Position numbers and translations under genes: made by a program. The notes under the pieces are model-generated. The model did not search any database. It saw nothing but the letters and a program-made list of their open reading frames with translations, and was not told the origin of the DNA. DNA of 64,000 nt from an uncultured Selenomonadales bacterium (lineage in GTDB: Bacteria > Bacillota > Negativicutes > Selenomonadales > Selenomonadaceae). Below are positions 26,240-35,224 of this stretch, one piece after another. Location of the stretch: assembly GCA_937901445.1 (NCBI GenBank), contig CALDHY010000041.1, forward strand, positions 1 to 64,000, written 5' to 3'. The stretch's first letter is position 1. Each line of letters opens with the position of its first letter.

Positions 26240-26343
26240 TTTAAACTGACCATTAGTTTATTGTAACAGTTGAAAAAATTATCGCGTAAATGATTTACAC
26301 CTCCAACAGTGAGGCTCAACGACACTAAAATTTAAAAGAAATG

Positions 26344-26378
26344 AAAACCGCCCGTTTCGCTTGAAGCGGCGGTTTTTT
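26344..26378 (+). terminator. Terminator of flagellin
   Basis: AAAACCGCC and GGCGGTTTT pair, then T-rich. It lies 105 bases after the flagellin stop; the stretch between holds no recognised feature. Confidence 0.85.
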
Positions 26379-26393
26379 AGTTGTAAAAAAAAG

Positions 26394-26421
26394 TTCACAA
26401 TATAAAAAAATGTGCTATAAT
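26394..26421 (+). promoter_or_regulatory. thrS promoter (extended -10)
   Basis: TTCACA, 16 bases, then TATAAT preceded by TGC. The start site would fall only about 15-20 bases before the thrS start codon, leaving no room for a T-box leader. Confidence 0.75.
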
Positions 26422-26445
26422 ACGCGTTTGAAGGAGGCTTTTATT

Positions 26446-28230
26446 GTGGAAAAAATTATAACGAAAGATGGCAGTATAGCGGAAGTCGAAGGCGCGGAGG
26501 CGTTACATTCACTGCGCCACACTGCGTCACATATTATGGCACAAGCGATAAAACATTTGTACGGCGGCGCGGACGGTAAAGCGGTTCAGCTTGCGATTGG
26601 TCCTGCGATTGACACCGGCTTTTATTATGATATTGATATGGAGCGCAAACTTACCGACGAAGATTTGGCTGACATTGAAGCCGAAATGAAAAAAATCATC
26701 AAACAGAATCTGAAACTTGAACGCAGTGTTTTAAGTCGTGAAGCCGCGCTGAAAAAATTTTCTGACGAGGGCGAAAGTTACAAAGTCGAACTGATAACAG
26801 ATTTACCGGTTGACGCCGAAATTTCACTTTTTACGCAGGGCGATTTTACCGACCTTTGCGCAGGTCCGCACGTACTTTCAACCGGCAAAGTTAAGGCGTT
26901 CAAATTAATGTCATTGGCTGGCGCGTATTGGCGCGGCGATGAACATAATAAAATGTTGCAGAGAATTTACGGCACGGCTTTTTTCAACAAAGATGAACTC
27001 AACGAATATCTGCATATGTTGGAAGAGGCGGCGCGCCGCGATCACAGGAAACTCGGTAAAGAGTTGGATATTTTCAGCTTGCATGATGAAGGTCCCGGTT
27101 TTCCTTTCTTCCATCCAAACGGTATGATTATTCAAAATGAGTTGATAAATTATTGGCGAGAAGTTCACCGCCGCTACGGTTATCAGGAAATTAAAACGCC
27201 CGTGATTTTAAACCGTAAACTCTGGGAAACTTCCGGGCATTGGGATCACTACAAAGAAAATATGTATTTCACGAAAATTGACGATGAAGATTACGCGGTT
27301 AAACCTATGAATTGTCCCGGCGGAATGTTGGTTTACAATTCGCATCCGCACAGCTACAGAGAATTACCTTTGCGTTTGGGCGAATTGGGACTTGTACACC
27401 GCCACGAAATTAGCGGCGCGTTGCACGGGCTTTTCAGAGTTCGTAACTTTACGCAAGATGACGCACATATTTTTATGACGCCGGAACAAGTTGAGCCGGA
27501 AATTCAAAAGACGATTGATTTATTTGACGAAGTTTATAAAACATTCGGTTTGACGTACAAGGCGGAACTTTCCACGCGCCCTGAAAATTCAATGGGCAGT
27601 GACGAAATTTGGGAAATGGCAACCGCCGCCCTTAAAAAAGCGTTGGATAATCGCGGCTTGGAATACGTCATAAATGAAGGCGACGGCGCGTTTTACGGTC
27701 CGAAGATAGATTTTCACTTGAAAGACTCAATCGGGCGCACGTGGCAATGTGGAACGATTCAACTTGATATGCTCCTTCCCGAAAAATTCGATTTAACCTA
27801 TACCGGCGAAGACGGCGAAAAACACCGCCCAATTATGGTTCATAGGGTTGTTTACGGCAGTATCGAACGTTTCATTGGAATTTTGATTGAAAACTACGCG
27901 GGCGCGTTTCCTGTCTGGTTGACGCCCGTACAAATAAAAATTTTGCCAATTACCGACAAACATTCAGACTACGCAAAAAAACTGTACGAAAAATTTTTCA
28001 ATTTAGGTTTTCGCGCAGAAATTGACGACCGCAACGAAAAAACCGGCAAGAAAATTCGTGATGCACAGGTTAAGAAAATTCCCTATATGATTGTTATTGG
28101 TGATAAAGAAATTGAAACGGGAATTTTGCCAATTCGCAAGTACGGCTCGAAAGACAGCGTAGAAATGAGCGTTGACGATTTTATTTCCTACGTACAAGAA
28201 AAAATTTCTACCCGCGCTGCCGAATATTAA
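26446..28230 (+). CDS. thrS: Threonyl-tRNA synthetase lacking the TGS domain
   Basis: This class II synthetase charges tRNA-Thr. The editing domain (HTASHIMAQA and later LCAGPHV), zinc-binding core (MNCPGG), motif 2 (FRVRNFTQDDAHIF) and motif 3 (GSIERFIGILIE) plus the anticodon domain are present. From the GTG at 26446 (AAGGAGG upstream) the protein has 594 residues and starts only about 15 residues before the editing domain, so the usual N-terminal TGS domain of about 60 residues is absent. The promoter overlaps the region where a TGS domain would be encoded, so this is not a start error. Confidence 0.96.
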   Translation: MEKIITKDGSIAEVEGAEALHSLRHTASHIMAQAIKHLYGGADGKAVQLAIGPAIDTGFYYDIDMERKLTDEDLADIEAEMKKIIKQNLKLERSVLSREAALKKFSDEGESYKVELITDLPVDAEISLFTQGDFTDLCAGPHVLSTGKVKAFKLMSLAGAYWRGDEHNKMLQRIYGTAFFNKDELNEYLHMLEEAARRDHRKLGKELDIFSLHDEGPGFPFFHPNGMIIQNELINYWREVHRRYGYQEIKTPVILNRKLWETSGHWDHYKENMYFTKIDDEDYAVKPMNCPGGMLVYNSHPHSYRELPLRLGELGLVHRHEISGALHGLFRVRNFTQDDAHIFMTPEQVEPEIQKTIDLFDEVYKTFGLTYKAELSTRPENSMGSDEIWEMATAALKKALDNRGLEYVINEGDGAFYGPKIDFHLKDSIGRTWQCGTIQLDMLLPEKFDLTYTGEDGEKHRPIMVHRVVYGSIERFIGILIENYAGAFPVWLTPVQIKILPITDKHSDYAKKLYEKFFNLGFRAEIDDRNEKTGKKIRDAQVKKIPYMIVIGDKEIETGILPIRKYGSKDSVEMSVDDFISYVQEKISTRAAEY

Positions 28231-28259
28231 TGCAACTCTAATTAAATTTTGGAATTTAC
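28167..28259 (+). repeat. Tandem repeat, copy A (thrS 3' end)
   Basis: The last 64 bases of thrS plus about 29 bases beyond, beginning GAGCGTTGACG, recur 99 bases downstream at 28266-28357. Confidence 0.92.
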
Positions 28260-28265
28260 ACAAAA

Positions 28266-28357
28266 GAGCGTTGACGCTTTTATTTCCTGCGTACAGAAAA
28301 AATTTCTACCCGCGCCGCTGAAAATTAATGTAATTCTAATGAAATTTTGGAAATTAT
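28266..28357 (+). repeat. Tandem repeat, copy B (non-coding echo of thrS end)
   Basis: It matches copy A with scattered substitutions and small indels. It no longer forms part of a reading frame and serves as the leader of the next gene; a TATAAT box follows at 28362-28367. Confidence 0.92.
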
Positions 28358-28393
28358 GTTTTATAATTCGGCAGTCTTAAGGAGGTTATAAAA

Positions 28394-28687
28394 ATGAATT
28401 TGAAAAAGGTTTTAACAGGCGCATTGATTGGCGCGTTTATATTTGGAGTTTCTGCAAGCAGTATTCAGCCTGTAAGCGCGGCGTCCTCAAGAGATGCTGA
28501 AATTACATTTGATAAACAGGGCAAAACTAAAAACAAATTTGAACGTACAAGAAATGAAATGGCAGGCAACGACAGAAATACTGACGGCAAAAACCCGCCG
28601 GAGCCGCCGAAAGATTCAAACGGCAACCCCATTGCTCCGCCCGACAGAAACAATAACGACAATGACAGAAATGCTGACAGAAGATAA
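28394..28687 (+). CDS. Small exported low-complexity protein
   Basis: This 97-residue product has a signal peptide (about 1-29, ending VSA) and a mature part rich in Asn, Asp, Arg, Lys and Pro with no hydrophobic core, so it is likely disordered and extracytoplasmic. AAGGAGG lies 8 bases before the ATG. No homologous family was recognised. Its stop is three bases before the trkA start, so it may share a transcript with trkA. Confidence 0.7.
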   Translation: MNLKKVLTGALIGAFIFGVSASSIQPVSAASSRDAEITFDKQGKTKNKFERTRNEMAGNDRNTDGKNPPEPPKDSNGNPIAPPDRNNNDNDRNADRR

Positions 28688-28690
28688 AAA

Positions 28691-30052
28691 ATGCGCGTTG
28701 TAATTGTAGGCGCGGGCAAACTTGGTTACACAATCGCCGAACTTTTGAGCAGTGAACAAATTGAAGTTGTCGTCGTAGATAAAAATGAAGAACAACTCGT
28801 AGCCGTCAAAGAAAATCTCGACGTTATGACGATTAATAAAAACGGCACTAATCCAATAACTTTGAATGACCCTGACATTAACGGCGCAGATATTCTTATT
28901 GCCGTAACAGATACTGATGAAGTTAATATGGTTGCGTGCGTTTTGGCGAAAAAACACGGCTTGAAACATACAATCGCCCGTATTCGTGATATGCAATTTA
29001 TGGGCGAGGCGAAAGATTATCTTAAAAAAAATTTCGATATTGATTTAATGGTAAATCCCGAGTTAATCGCCGCCAATGAAATTTACCGAATTTTAATGAC
29101 GCCCGCCGCGTTGAATGTTGACGATTTCGCAGGCGGCAAAGTTCGACTTTTTGAGGCAAAAATCGACAAACACAGCAAATGGTTAAATATTCCGCTGAAA
29201 GATATGAAACTGCCTGAAGGCGTTTTGGCGGGCTTGATTCACCGCGACCACCAAATGATTATTCCGCACGGCAACGATGCTTTTAAAGTTCATGACAGCG
29301 CGTATTTTATAGGTTTTCCCGAATCAATCGAAAAGCTAAGTTTAACTTTCGTACAACAAAATACACGCCCGCTTGAAAAAGTTATGATAATTGGCGCGGG
29401 CAGAATTTCAAGGGCGTTGGTTACTCAATTAAATTCTGCAGGTGTTTCAGTGAAAGTCATTGAAAACGATCGTAAACGCTGCGAGGATATGGCGGCGATT
29501 TTACAGAGCGGCAGTATCGCAATTTACGGCGATGGTACAAATGTTGACTTGCTTGCTGAAGAGGGAATTGCTTCAGCTGATGTTGTAGTTTGTTTGACTG
29601 ATGATGACCGGCTAAATTTGATGATGGCTTTAATTGCGAAACATATGGGCGCAAAAAAAACCGTCGTCCGCGTTTATCGAACTGAATATGTTGACTTGAT
29701 AGAAAAAGTTGGCGTTGACGTTGTAATTTCTGCGCGACTTTTATCGGCAAGTGAAATTTTGGCGTTCGTTCGGCGCGGCGGTGTTACTCGTGTTTCAATT
29801 TTGGAAGGCGCAAGGGCTGAAGCGGTTGAAGTTATCGTTCAAAAAGGCACTCGCGCAGAAGGCAAAAAGTTAATGGAAGTAAACCTGCCGAAGTCTTGTT
29901 TAGTTTGTGCGTACGTGCGGAAAAACAAGGCGGCAATTCCCAACGGCAACACGATTCTTTTGCACGGCGATAAAATTATTTTATTTTGTCTGCGCGGCTC
30001 GGCTCAGGAAGTTGTCAGCTGGTTTACCAATGAACAAAGATTTATAGTTTGA
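28691..30052 (+). CDS. trkA: Trk potassium uptake regulator TrkA
   Basis: This cytoplasmic gating ring subunit of Trk/Ktr K+ channels has two RCK_N-RCK_C pairs in 453 residues. Each RCK_N begins with a Rossmann motif (VIVGAGKLGYTIAELL at residue 3 and MIIGAGRISRALVTQL in the second half) that binds NAD(H) or ATP. No trkH membrane partner is in the window, so the channel gene must lie elsewhere. The start ATG lacks a strong ribosome site; translation may be coupled to the small gene before it. Confidence 0.95.
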   Translation: MRVVIVGAGKLGYTIAELLSSEQIEVVVVDKNEEQLVAVKENLDVMTINKNGTNPITLNDPDINGADILIAVTDTDEVNMVACVLAKKHGLKHTIARIRDMQFMGEAKDYLKKNFDIDLMVNPELIAANEIYRILMTPAALNVDDFAGGKVRLFEAKIDKHSKWLNIPLKDMKLPEGVLAGLIHRDHQMIIPHGNDAFKVHDSAYFIGFPESIEKLSLTFVQQNTRPLEKVMIIGAGRISRALVTQLNSAGVSVKVIENDRKRCEDMAAILQSGSIAIYGDGTNVDLLAEEGIASADVVVCLTDDDRLNLMMALIAKHMGAKKTVVRVYRTEYVDLIEKVGVDVVISARLLSASEILAFVRRGGVTRVSILEGARAEAVEVIVQKGTRAEGKKLMEVNLPKSCLVCAYVRKNKAAIPNGNTILLHGDKIILFCLRGSAQEVVSWFTNEQRFIV

Positions 30053-30143
30053 AATACCGGTCGTCAGAAATGGCGGCTTTTTTTGTTGAAAAAATTTCTT
30101 TCAACTGTTATACTAAATTGTTTTTTTGAAAGGGGCGATTGAA

Positions 30144-30617
30144 ATGAACATTTACGAAGGAAAATTAACCGGCAAAGGTTTAAAAATTGGTATAGTGGTT
30201 GCGCGTTTCAATGAATTTATTACAAGCAAACTTTTAAGCGGCGCGCTCGACGTTTTAAAGCGGCATGAAGTTGCAGATGATGATATTTCAGTTGCATGGG
30301 TGCCGGGCAGTTTTGAAATTCCGCTCGTTGCAAAGAAATTGGCTGAAAGTAAAAATTTTGACGCGGTAATTTGTTTAGGCGCGGTTATTCGCGGCGCAAC
30401 CACTCATTACGATTATGTTTGCAATGAAGTTTCAAAGGGCGTCGCGCAGGTTGGATTACAAACGGGCGTACCAACAATTTTTGGCGTTGTTACAACTGAA
30501 AATATTCAACAGGCGATTGAACGCGCCGGAACTAAGGCGGGAAATAAAGGCTCGGACGCCGCAATTTCCGCTATTGAAATGGCTAATCTTTTAAAGGGGT
30601 TAAGGGCTAAGGACTAG
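30144..30617 (+). CDS. ribH: 6,7-dimethyl-8-ribityllumazine synthase
   Basis: This penultimate riboflavin enzyme joins the ribitylaminopyrimidine with dihydroxybutanone phosphate. Family motifs [33 protein letters not shown] and FGVVTTEN are present. The 157-residue start ATG 30144 follows AAAGGGGCG. No ribD, ribE or ribBA gene and no FMN riboswitch is seen nearby, so ribH is an orphan here. The last residues GLRAKD and stop come from a heptad-repeat element. Confidence 0.96.
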   Translation: MNIYEGKLTGKGLKIGIVVARFNEFITSKLLSGALDVLKRHEVADDDISVAWVPGSFEIPLVAKKLAESKNFDAVICLGAVIRGATTHYDYVCNEVSKGVAQVGLQTGVPTIFGVVTTENIQQAIERAGTKAGNKGSDAAISAIEMANLLKGLRAKD

Positions 30618-30655
30618 GGATTAGGGAATTTTCCCTTCTTCCCAAAATTAGCTGA
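30596..30655. repeat. Heptad-repeat hairpin element between ribH and rbfA
   Basis: AAGGGGTT AAGGGCT AAGGACT AGGGATT AGGG units, then a short complementary TTCCCTTCTTCCC. The left arm encodes the ribH C-terminus and stop. Confidence 0.85.
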
Positions 30656-30671
30656 AGGGAGATTTTTATTA

Positions 30672-31076
30672 ATGAGTTCACAATTAAGAATTGAAAAATT
30701 ACAAGAATTGATAAAGCAAGAAGTCAGCAAAATGTTGCTGTACGATATTAAAGACCCGCGAATAGGTTTTGTTACGGTTACTGAAGTTGAAATGACCGGA
30801 GACCTGCGCGAGGCAACAATTTTTGTAAGCATAATGGGCAATGACGAACAGATTAAAGATACAATGGACGGTTTAAAAAGTGCACTGGGATTTGTACGAC
30901 GTGAAATTGGCAAGCGTATTCGTTTAAGATTTACGCCGGAAATTTCTTTTGCGCCTGATAAATCGCTTGACTACAGCGAGCACATTCAAAAAATTTTATT
31001 GCAGATTGAAAAGGAGCGTGATTCGGTTGAAAATAACTCTTCCGGTGGCGGCGTCGAAAATTCGGACGGCAAATAA
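30672..31076 (+). CDS. rbfA: Ribosome-binding factor A
   Basis: This KH-like 30S maturation factor has 134 residues, with IEKLQELIKQEVSKML at the N-terminus, DPRIGFVTVTEVEMTGDL and the terminal LRFTPEISFAPDKS-SEHI block. GAAGGGAG precedes ATG 30672. It starts a conserved trio with nrnA and truB; infB, usually upstream, is absent from this window. Its 3' end overlaps nrnA by 50 bases in another frame. Confidence 0.97.
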   Translation: MSSQLRIEKLQELIKQEVSKMLLYDIKDPRIGFVTVTEVEMTGDLREATIFVSIMGNDEQIKDTMDGLKSALGFVRREIGKRIRLRFTPEISFAPDKSLDYSEHIQKILLQIEKERDSVENNSSGGGVENSDGK

Positions 31077-32046
31077 CATTTTGGTAACGGCACACGTCAA
31101 CCCCGACGGCGATGCTATCGGCTCTGTTTTAGCAGTATTGCAAGTTTTGCGCTCAATGGGTAAAGATGTTGCGGCTTACATTGATGATAAAATACCAAAA
31201 AATTTTTCGGTTATGCCGTATGCTGAAGAAATCAGACAACCGCGCGAAGATGAAAAATTTGACGCTGATTTAATGTTAGTTTTGGATACTGCGCCCGACA
31301 GAATCGGCGCGGTTAAAAATTTGACTGACGCGCCAATTTTAAATATCGACCATCACATTACCAACAAGGGCGATGAAGGCGATTTATACGTTGACGCGGA
31401 CGCGGCGGCTACTTGCGAAATTATTTTTCAACTGTTTAAGGAAATGCACGCCGAAATTACAACCAACGTTGCAGTTTGTCTTTACACGGGGCTTGCCACT
31501 GATACCGGATTTTTTAATTATTCAAATACTAAGCCTGCAACTTTACGCACGGCGGCTGAACTTGTTGAGGCGGGCGTTCAACCGAATTTAATTTCTGAAC
31601 AACTTGAAAAACGCACTTTCCAAGAAATTCAAATTATGAGCGCGGCTCTTCAAACTACAAAACTTTTTTACGGCGGCAAAGTTGTCGGGATGTTTATTGA
31701 CAGGGAACTTTACAGCCAAGTTGAAACAACTGAAGGCTTGATTGATTTAATCAGAGTGATTGACAGCGCGGACGTTGCATTTCTGATAACCGAAAAGGAA
31801 CAAAAAGTTTGTCGCGTTTCAATGCGTTCAAAGGGCGTTGAAGTTTCAAGCATTGCAAAAAGACTCGGCGGCGGCGGGCACGTGCGCGCGGCGGGCTGTA
31901 CGATTTACGAAAGTATGGACGTTGCCAAAACTATTTTGATTCGTACCATTGGCGAATTTATGATTGAAAACGGTTATTTGCGCCCGGCAGATTTTGAAAA
32001 CCGCGATGAAGTCGATTTAGCCGCAATGAATTTTGAAAATGAATGA
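31027..32046 (+). CDS. nrnA: DHH/DHHA1 phosphoesterase (NrnA-type nanoRNase / pAp phosphatase)
   Basis: This Mn-dependent exonuclease degrades 2-5-nt RNAs and pAp. HVNPDGDAIGS, DTAPDRIG and the NIDHHITN (DHH) motif build the metal site, and the DHHA1 domain ends with the GGGGHVRAAGC substrate loop. TTG 31027 is supported by AAGGAGCG about 8 bases upstream and gives 339 residues; the start lies inside rbfA, indicating translational coupling. The frame reported from 30949 has no such site. Confidence 0.94.
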   Translation: MKITLPVAASKIRTANNILVTAHVNPDGDAIGSVLAVLQVLRSMGKDVAAYIDDKIPKNFSVMPYAEEIRQPREDEKFDADLMLVLDTAPDRIGAVKNLTDAPILNIDHHITNKGDEGDLYVDADAAATCEIIFQLFKEMHAEITTNVAVCLYTGLATDTGFFNYSNTKPATLRTAAELVEAGVQPNLISEQLEKRTFQEIQIMSAALQTTKLFYGGKVVGMFIDRELYSQVETTEGLIDLIRVIDSADVAFLITEKEQKVCRVSMRSKGVEVSSIAKRLGGGGHVRAAGCTIYESMDVAKTILIRTIGEFMIENGYLRPADFENRDEVDLAAMNFENE

Positions 32047-32902
32047 CGGATTTTTAAATTTAAACAAGGCGGCGGGAATGACAAGCCACGACGCGGTAAA
32101 TTTCGTGCGAAAAATTTTCGGTACAAAAAAAGTTGGACACGCGGGAACGCTTGACCCGGCGGCGGTAGGAGTTTTACCGGTTGCAGTCGGGCGCGCCACA
32201 AAATTTATAGAATACATTTCAGATTTCGACAAAACATATCGCGCAGAAATTTTACTTGGCGTTAAAACGTCTACAGGCGATTTTGAGGGCGAAATTGTTT
32301 CACAGGTAAAAAATATCCAACTGCCGCCTGAACCCGCCTTAAAATCGATTCTGGAGCGTTTCACGGGCAAAATTTTTCAAGTTCCTTCAAAATATTCTGC
32401 CGTAAAAATTCACGGGCAAAAAGCTTACAATCTTGCAAGAAAAAATATTGAGTTTGAAATGCCGCGCCGCCTTGTCACGATTAACAAAATTGAAATTCTG
32501 CGCGTTGAGGAAAATATTTTGACGCTGGAAATTGACTGTTCAAAAGGCACGTATATTCGCACTTTAGCTGAAGATATTGGCGAAAGTTTGAGCCTTCCCG
32601 CCACGTTGAAATTTTTACAGCGCGTTCGAGTCGGTAATTTTTATTTGAAGGACGCCGCCACGATTGACGATTTAAAAATTTCTGCCGAAAAATTCTTATT
32701 GCCGGTTGATTCTTGTTTGAATCATTTGAAAACTTTTGAATTGCCGTCGCGCAGGCTTAAAGCTTTTTGTAACGGCTTACCTACAAATATTTCTGCGGCT
32801 GATGAAATTGTGAAAGTTTACGCGGCGGGGAAATTTTTGGGCGTAGGGAAATTTCACGGCGGCGAATTACGCGCGGCAAAATTATTTGATACAGAAATTT
32901 GA
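32039..32902 (+). CDS. truB: tRNA pseudouridine-55 synthase
   Basis: This enzyme converts U55 of tRNAs to pseudouridine. The N-terminal GFLNLNKAAGMTSHDAV and the catalytic Asp in GHAGTLDPAA are canonical, and the C-terminal PUA-like part gives a normal 287 residues. ATG 32039 overlaps the nrnA stop by 8 bases, so it is coupled to nrnA. ribF, which usually follows, is missing here; a terminator closes the operon. Confidence 0.96.
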   Translation: MNDGFLNLNKAAGMTSHDAVNFVRKIFGTKKVGHAGTLDPAAVGVLPVAVGRATKFIEYISDFDKTYRAEILLGVKTSTGDFEGEIVSQVKNIQLPPEPALKSILERFTGKIFQVPSKYSAVKIHGQKAYNLARKNIEFEMPRRLVTINKIEILRVEENILTLEIDCSKGTYIRTLAEDIGESLSLPATLKFLQRVRVGNFYLKDAATIDDLKISAEKFLLPVDSCLNHLKTFELPSRRLKAFCNGLPTNISAADEIVKVYAAGKFLGVGKFHGGELRAAKLFDTEI

Positions 32903-32912
32903 AATGATATAC

Positions 32913-32948
32913 AACCGCTTAAGTATACAACTTGGGCGGTTTTTTTGT
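32913..32948 (+). terminator. Terminator of rbfA-nrnA-truB
   Basis: AACCGC and GCGGTT around an 18-base loop (with an inner AAGT/ACTT pair) followed by T7. Confidence 0.8.
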
Positions 32949-33009
32949 GCAATAAAAAAGTCCGCGACTGCGAACTGAAAATTTTTAAAATCACGATGTT
33001 AAAAACTAT

Positions 33010-34143
33010 TCACATTAAATTAAACCATTCAGAAAAATTTTGTTCCTGCGTGAAGTTTATCAATTCGCCAATTTGCGGCGTCAAAAGTTTGTAGCTTTTA
33101 TTGAAACTTTCAGCCGTTAAATCTTTATAGGGAGCGTTCCAGGCGTGCCGCGCCAATGCAAATTTCCCCGCGTGAATCGGTATAACTTTTTTGGCGTGAA
33201 TATCTTCAGCGGCGTCTGCAGTTTCATTCGGCAAAAGGTGTATTGCATGCCACGCCTTGTTATATTGCCCGTTTTCCATAAATGCAAAGTCAAAACTGCC
33301 GAAAGTTTCACCAATTTTTTTGAAGTGGTTGCTGTAGCCGCCGTCGCCGCTGCAAAAAATTTTTCGTTCCGGCGTTATGAAGGCGTAGCTGCACCATTCA
33401 GTAGGATTTTGTTTTAACAGACGCCCGGAAAAATGTTGACTTGTCAAAATGTACGCCTTCAAATTATTTCCAATTTCAATTTCAGAGTCCCAATCTTCCT
33501 CAATAATTTTTTCAAGCGGAAATCCCCATTGTTCAAAATATTCACCGACGCCCAATGAACACATAACAATTTTAATTTTCGGCTTTAACGCCATAATCGA
33601 CGGGTAGTCTAAGTGGTCCCAGTGATCGTGCGTTATCGCCAAAATATCAATTTCCGGAAAATCTTCAGCCGTGTAAATATTGCTGCCTTCAAAGGCGCGG
33701 TTTATAAAAAATATTGGCGAAGCATATTCACTGAAAACGGGGTCGATTAAAATTTTTTTACCGGCAAGTTGCAAATAGATTGTTGAGTGTCCCATCCAAA
33801 CGGCACAATCTAAATTCGGCGGCAATTCTTTTAAATTTGTTTTGACGCTCGGAATTGGGCGCGGCGGCATTAATTCGGATTTATCGCCGAATAAAAATTT
33901 CAACGTGGCTATTATTCTGTTTTCTTTGTCAGTTTCATAATCAGACATAACTTGTACCGGAACCAAACATTCAAAGTGATCTGTAAAATAATGTGGCGAA
34001 TTTAAAATTTTTTGAAGACGTGCGCCGCTCGGCAACCTGCCAAATTCCGGGCGATTGATATAATAAAAAATTCCGCCGCCGCTTAAAGCCGCCAAGCCTG
34101 CCGCGCCGATTAAACCCTTTTTAATAAAATTCCTGCGATTCAT
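33010..34143 (-). CDS. Tat-signal metallo-beta-lactamase-fold hydrolase
   Basis: This 377-residue protein has an N-terminal twin-arginine-like signal (MNRRNFIKKG, then a hydrophobic stretch to about residue 30) and a metallo-beta-lactamase domain with the zinc motif THDHWDHLD (about 180), a WMGHST strand before it and later His/Asp ligands (SGDGGY, IPIHAGKF). The domain resembles NAPE-PLD/lactonase-type hydrolases. ATG 34143 follows AGAGGT. It sits 4 bases after the glycosyltransferase, on the same strand. The substrate is unknown. Confidence 0.87.
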   Translation of the reverse strand: MNRRNFIKKGLIGAAGLAALSGGGIFYYINRPEFGRLPSGARLQKILNSPHYFTDHFECLVPVQVMSDYETDKENRIIATLKFLFGDKSELMPPRPIPSVKTNLKELPPNLDCAVWMGHSTIYLQLAGKKILIDPVFSEYASPIFFINRAFEGSNIYTAEDFPEIDILAITHDHWDHLDYPSIMALKPKIKIVMCSLGVGEYFEQWGFPLEKIIEEDWDSEIEIGNNLKAYILTSQHFSGRLLKQNPTEWCSYAFITPERKIFCSGDGGYSNHFKKIGETFGSFDFAFMENGQYNKAWHAIHLLPNETADAAEDIHAKKVIPIHAGKFALARHAWNAPYKDLTAESFNKSYKLLTPQIGELINFTQEQNFSEWFNLM

Positions 34144-34147
34144 TTTT

Positions 34148-35131
34148 TTACCTCTGTTCAATATTTCGTTCAGTGAAAATTCCGTGCCGGTAAATCATTT
34201 TTGCGCCGTTCATTTCGTCAATCAAATAAATTGGACGATTTTTAGTTTCGTGGAAAATTTGACTCAAGTATTCGCCGATAATTCCCAACGCCAAAAGTTG
34301 CATACCGCCCAAAAATAAAATTACCGTCATTAAAGTTGGATAACCTGCAACGGGGTCGCCGTAAATTAACGCCATTGCGATAACAAAAATCATGTAAGCC
34401 ATTGCGCCAAATGAAACTGTCATTCCAATAAACGTCATTATGTGCAGCGGCGCGGTTGTAAAGCTTGTCATTCCCTTTATCGCCAAATTGAAAAGTGCTT
34501 TATAATTCCAGCTTGACGCGCCCGCCGTGCGTTCCTGTACTTCAAAGGGAAATTCTTTTTTGCGATAACCAACCCACGTAAAAAGTCCTTTTGTAAACCG
34601 CTGATTTTCCCGCATTAATCTTAAAGCCTCGATACAGCGTTTATCTAAAAGCCGAAAGTCTCCAACGTCGCGCTGCAATTCGTAGGAAGTGCTGAACTTT
34701 TTCATAATGGCGTAAAAAATATTCGCGCAGGTACGCTTCAACCACGTTTCGCCCGCCCTGTCAATGCGCTTGCCGCAAACGTCATCGTAACCTTCACGCC
34801 AATATTTTACCATTTCGGCAATTTTTGACGCGGGGTGTTGTAAGTCTGCATCCATAATAATTGCGGCGTCGCCCTCCGCGTAGTCAAGCCCTGCCATCAT
34901 TGCAGATTCTTTGCCGAAATTTCTGGACAAACTCAAATATGAAACTTTCGGATATTTTTTGGCAAGCTCGCGCAGGTGTTGAAGTGTACCGTCGCGGCTG
35001 CCGTCATTCACGAACAAATAAAAAAATTCGCAGTTTGGAATTTTTTCAACGTGTTTTTGTACTTCAGGATAAAAAAAATCTATTCCGGCTTCTTCGTTGT
35101 AGCACGGCACAATTATTGTAATTTTGTCCAT
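34148..35131 (-). CDS. Polyprenyl-phosphate glycosyltransferase (GT2, GtrB/DPM1 type)
   Basis: This 327-residue membrane enzyme has an N-terminal GT-A domain with IIVPCYNEEAG, VNDGSRDGT and the metal motif MDADLQHP, plus two C-terminal membrane helices (about 228-255 and 262-290). By family it would transfer a sugar from a nucleotide donor to undecaprenyl phosphate at the cytoplasmic face, for lipid or wall polymer decoration. ATG 35131 follows AAGGAG by 8 bases; the longer frame to 35185 lacks a site. It is co-directional with the downstream hydrolase. Confidence 0.93.
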   Translation of the reverse strand: MDKITIIVPCYNEEAGIDFFYPEVQKHVEKIPNCEFFYLFVNDGSRDGTLQHLRELAKKYPKVSYLSLSRNFGKESAMMAGLDYAEGDAAIIMDADLQHPASKIAEMVKYWREGYDDVCGKRIDRAGETWLKRTCANIFYAIMKKFSTSYELQRDVGDFRLLDKRCIEALRLMRENQRFTKGLFTWVGYRKKEFPFEVQERTAGASSWNYKALFNLAIKGMTSFTTAPLHIMTFIGMTVSFGAMAYMIFVIAMALIYGDPVAGYPTLMTVILFLGGMQLLALGIIGEYLSQIFHETKNRPIYLIDEMNGAKMIYRHGIFTERNIEQR

Positions 35132-35189
35132 AAAATTTCTCCTTTTTGCAGGTAAAATTTTATGCACTGTTTTATTTTCTGTCAAATAA

Positions 35190-35216
35190 AAAAACCGCCA
35201 AATTTTACCGGCGGCT
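35190..35216 (-). terminator. Terminator after the condensation-domain gene
   Basis: On the minus strand GCCGCC and GGCGGT pair around a 10-base loop and are followed by T7, separating the transporter operon from the glycosyltransferase. Confidence 0.85.
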
Positions 35217-35224
35217 GAAAATTT

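Noticed and set aside
26240..26445. Possible T-box upstream of thrS
   Set aside because: No T-box sequence or specifier stem is visible, and an extended -10 promoter ends about 20 bases before the start codon.
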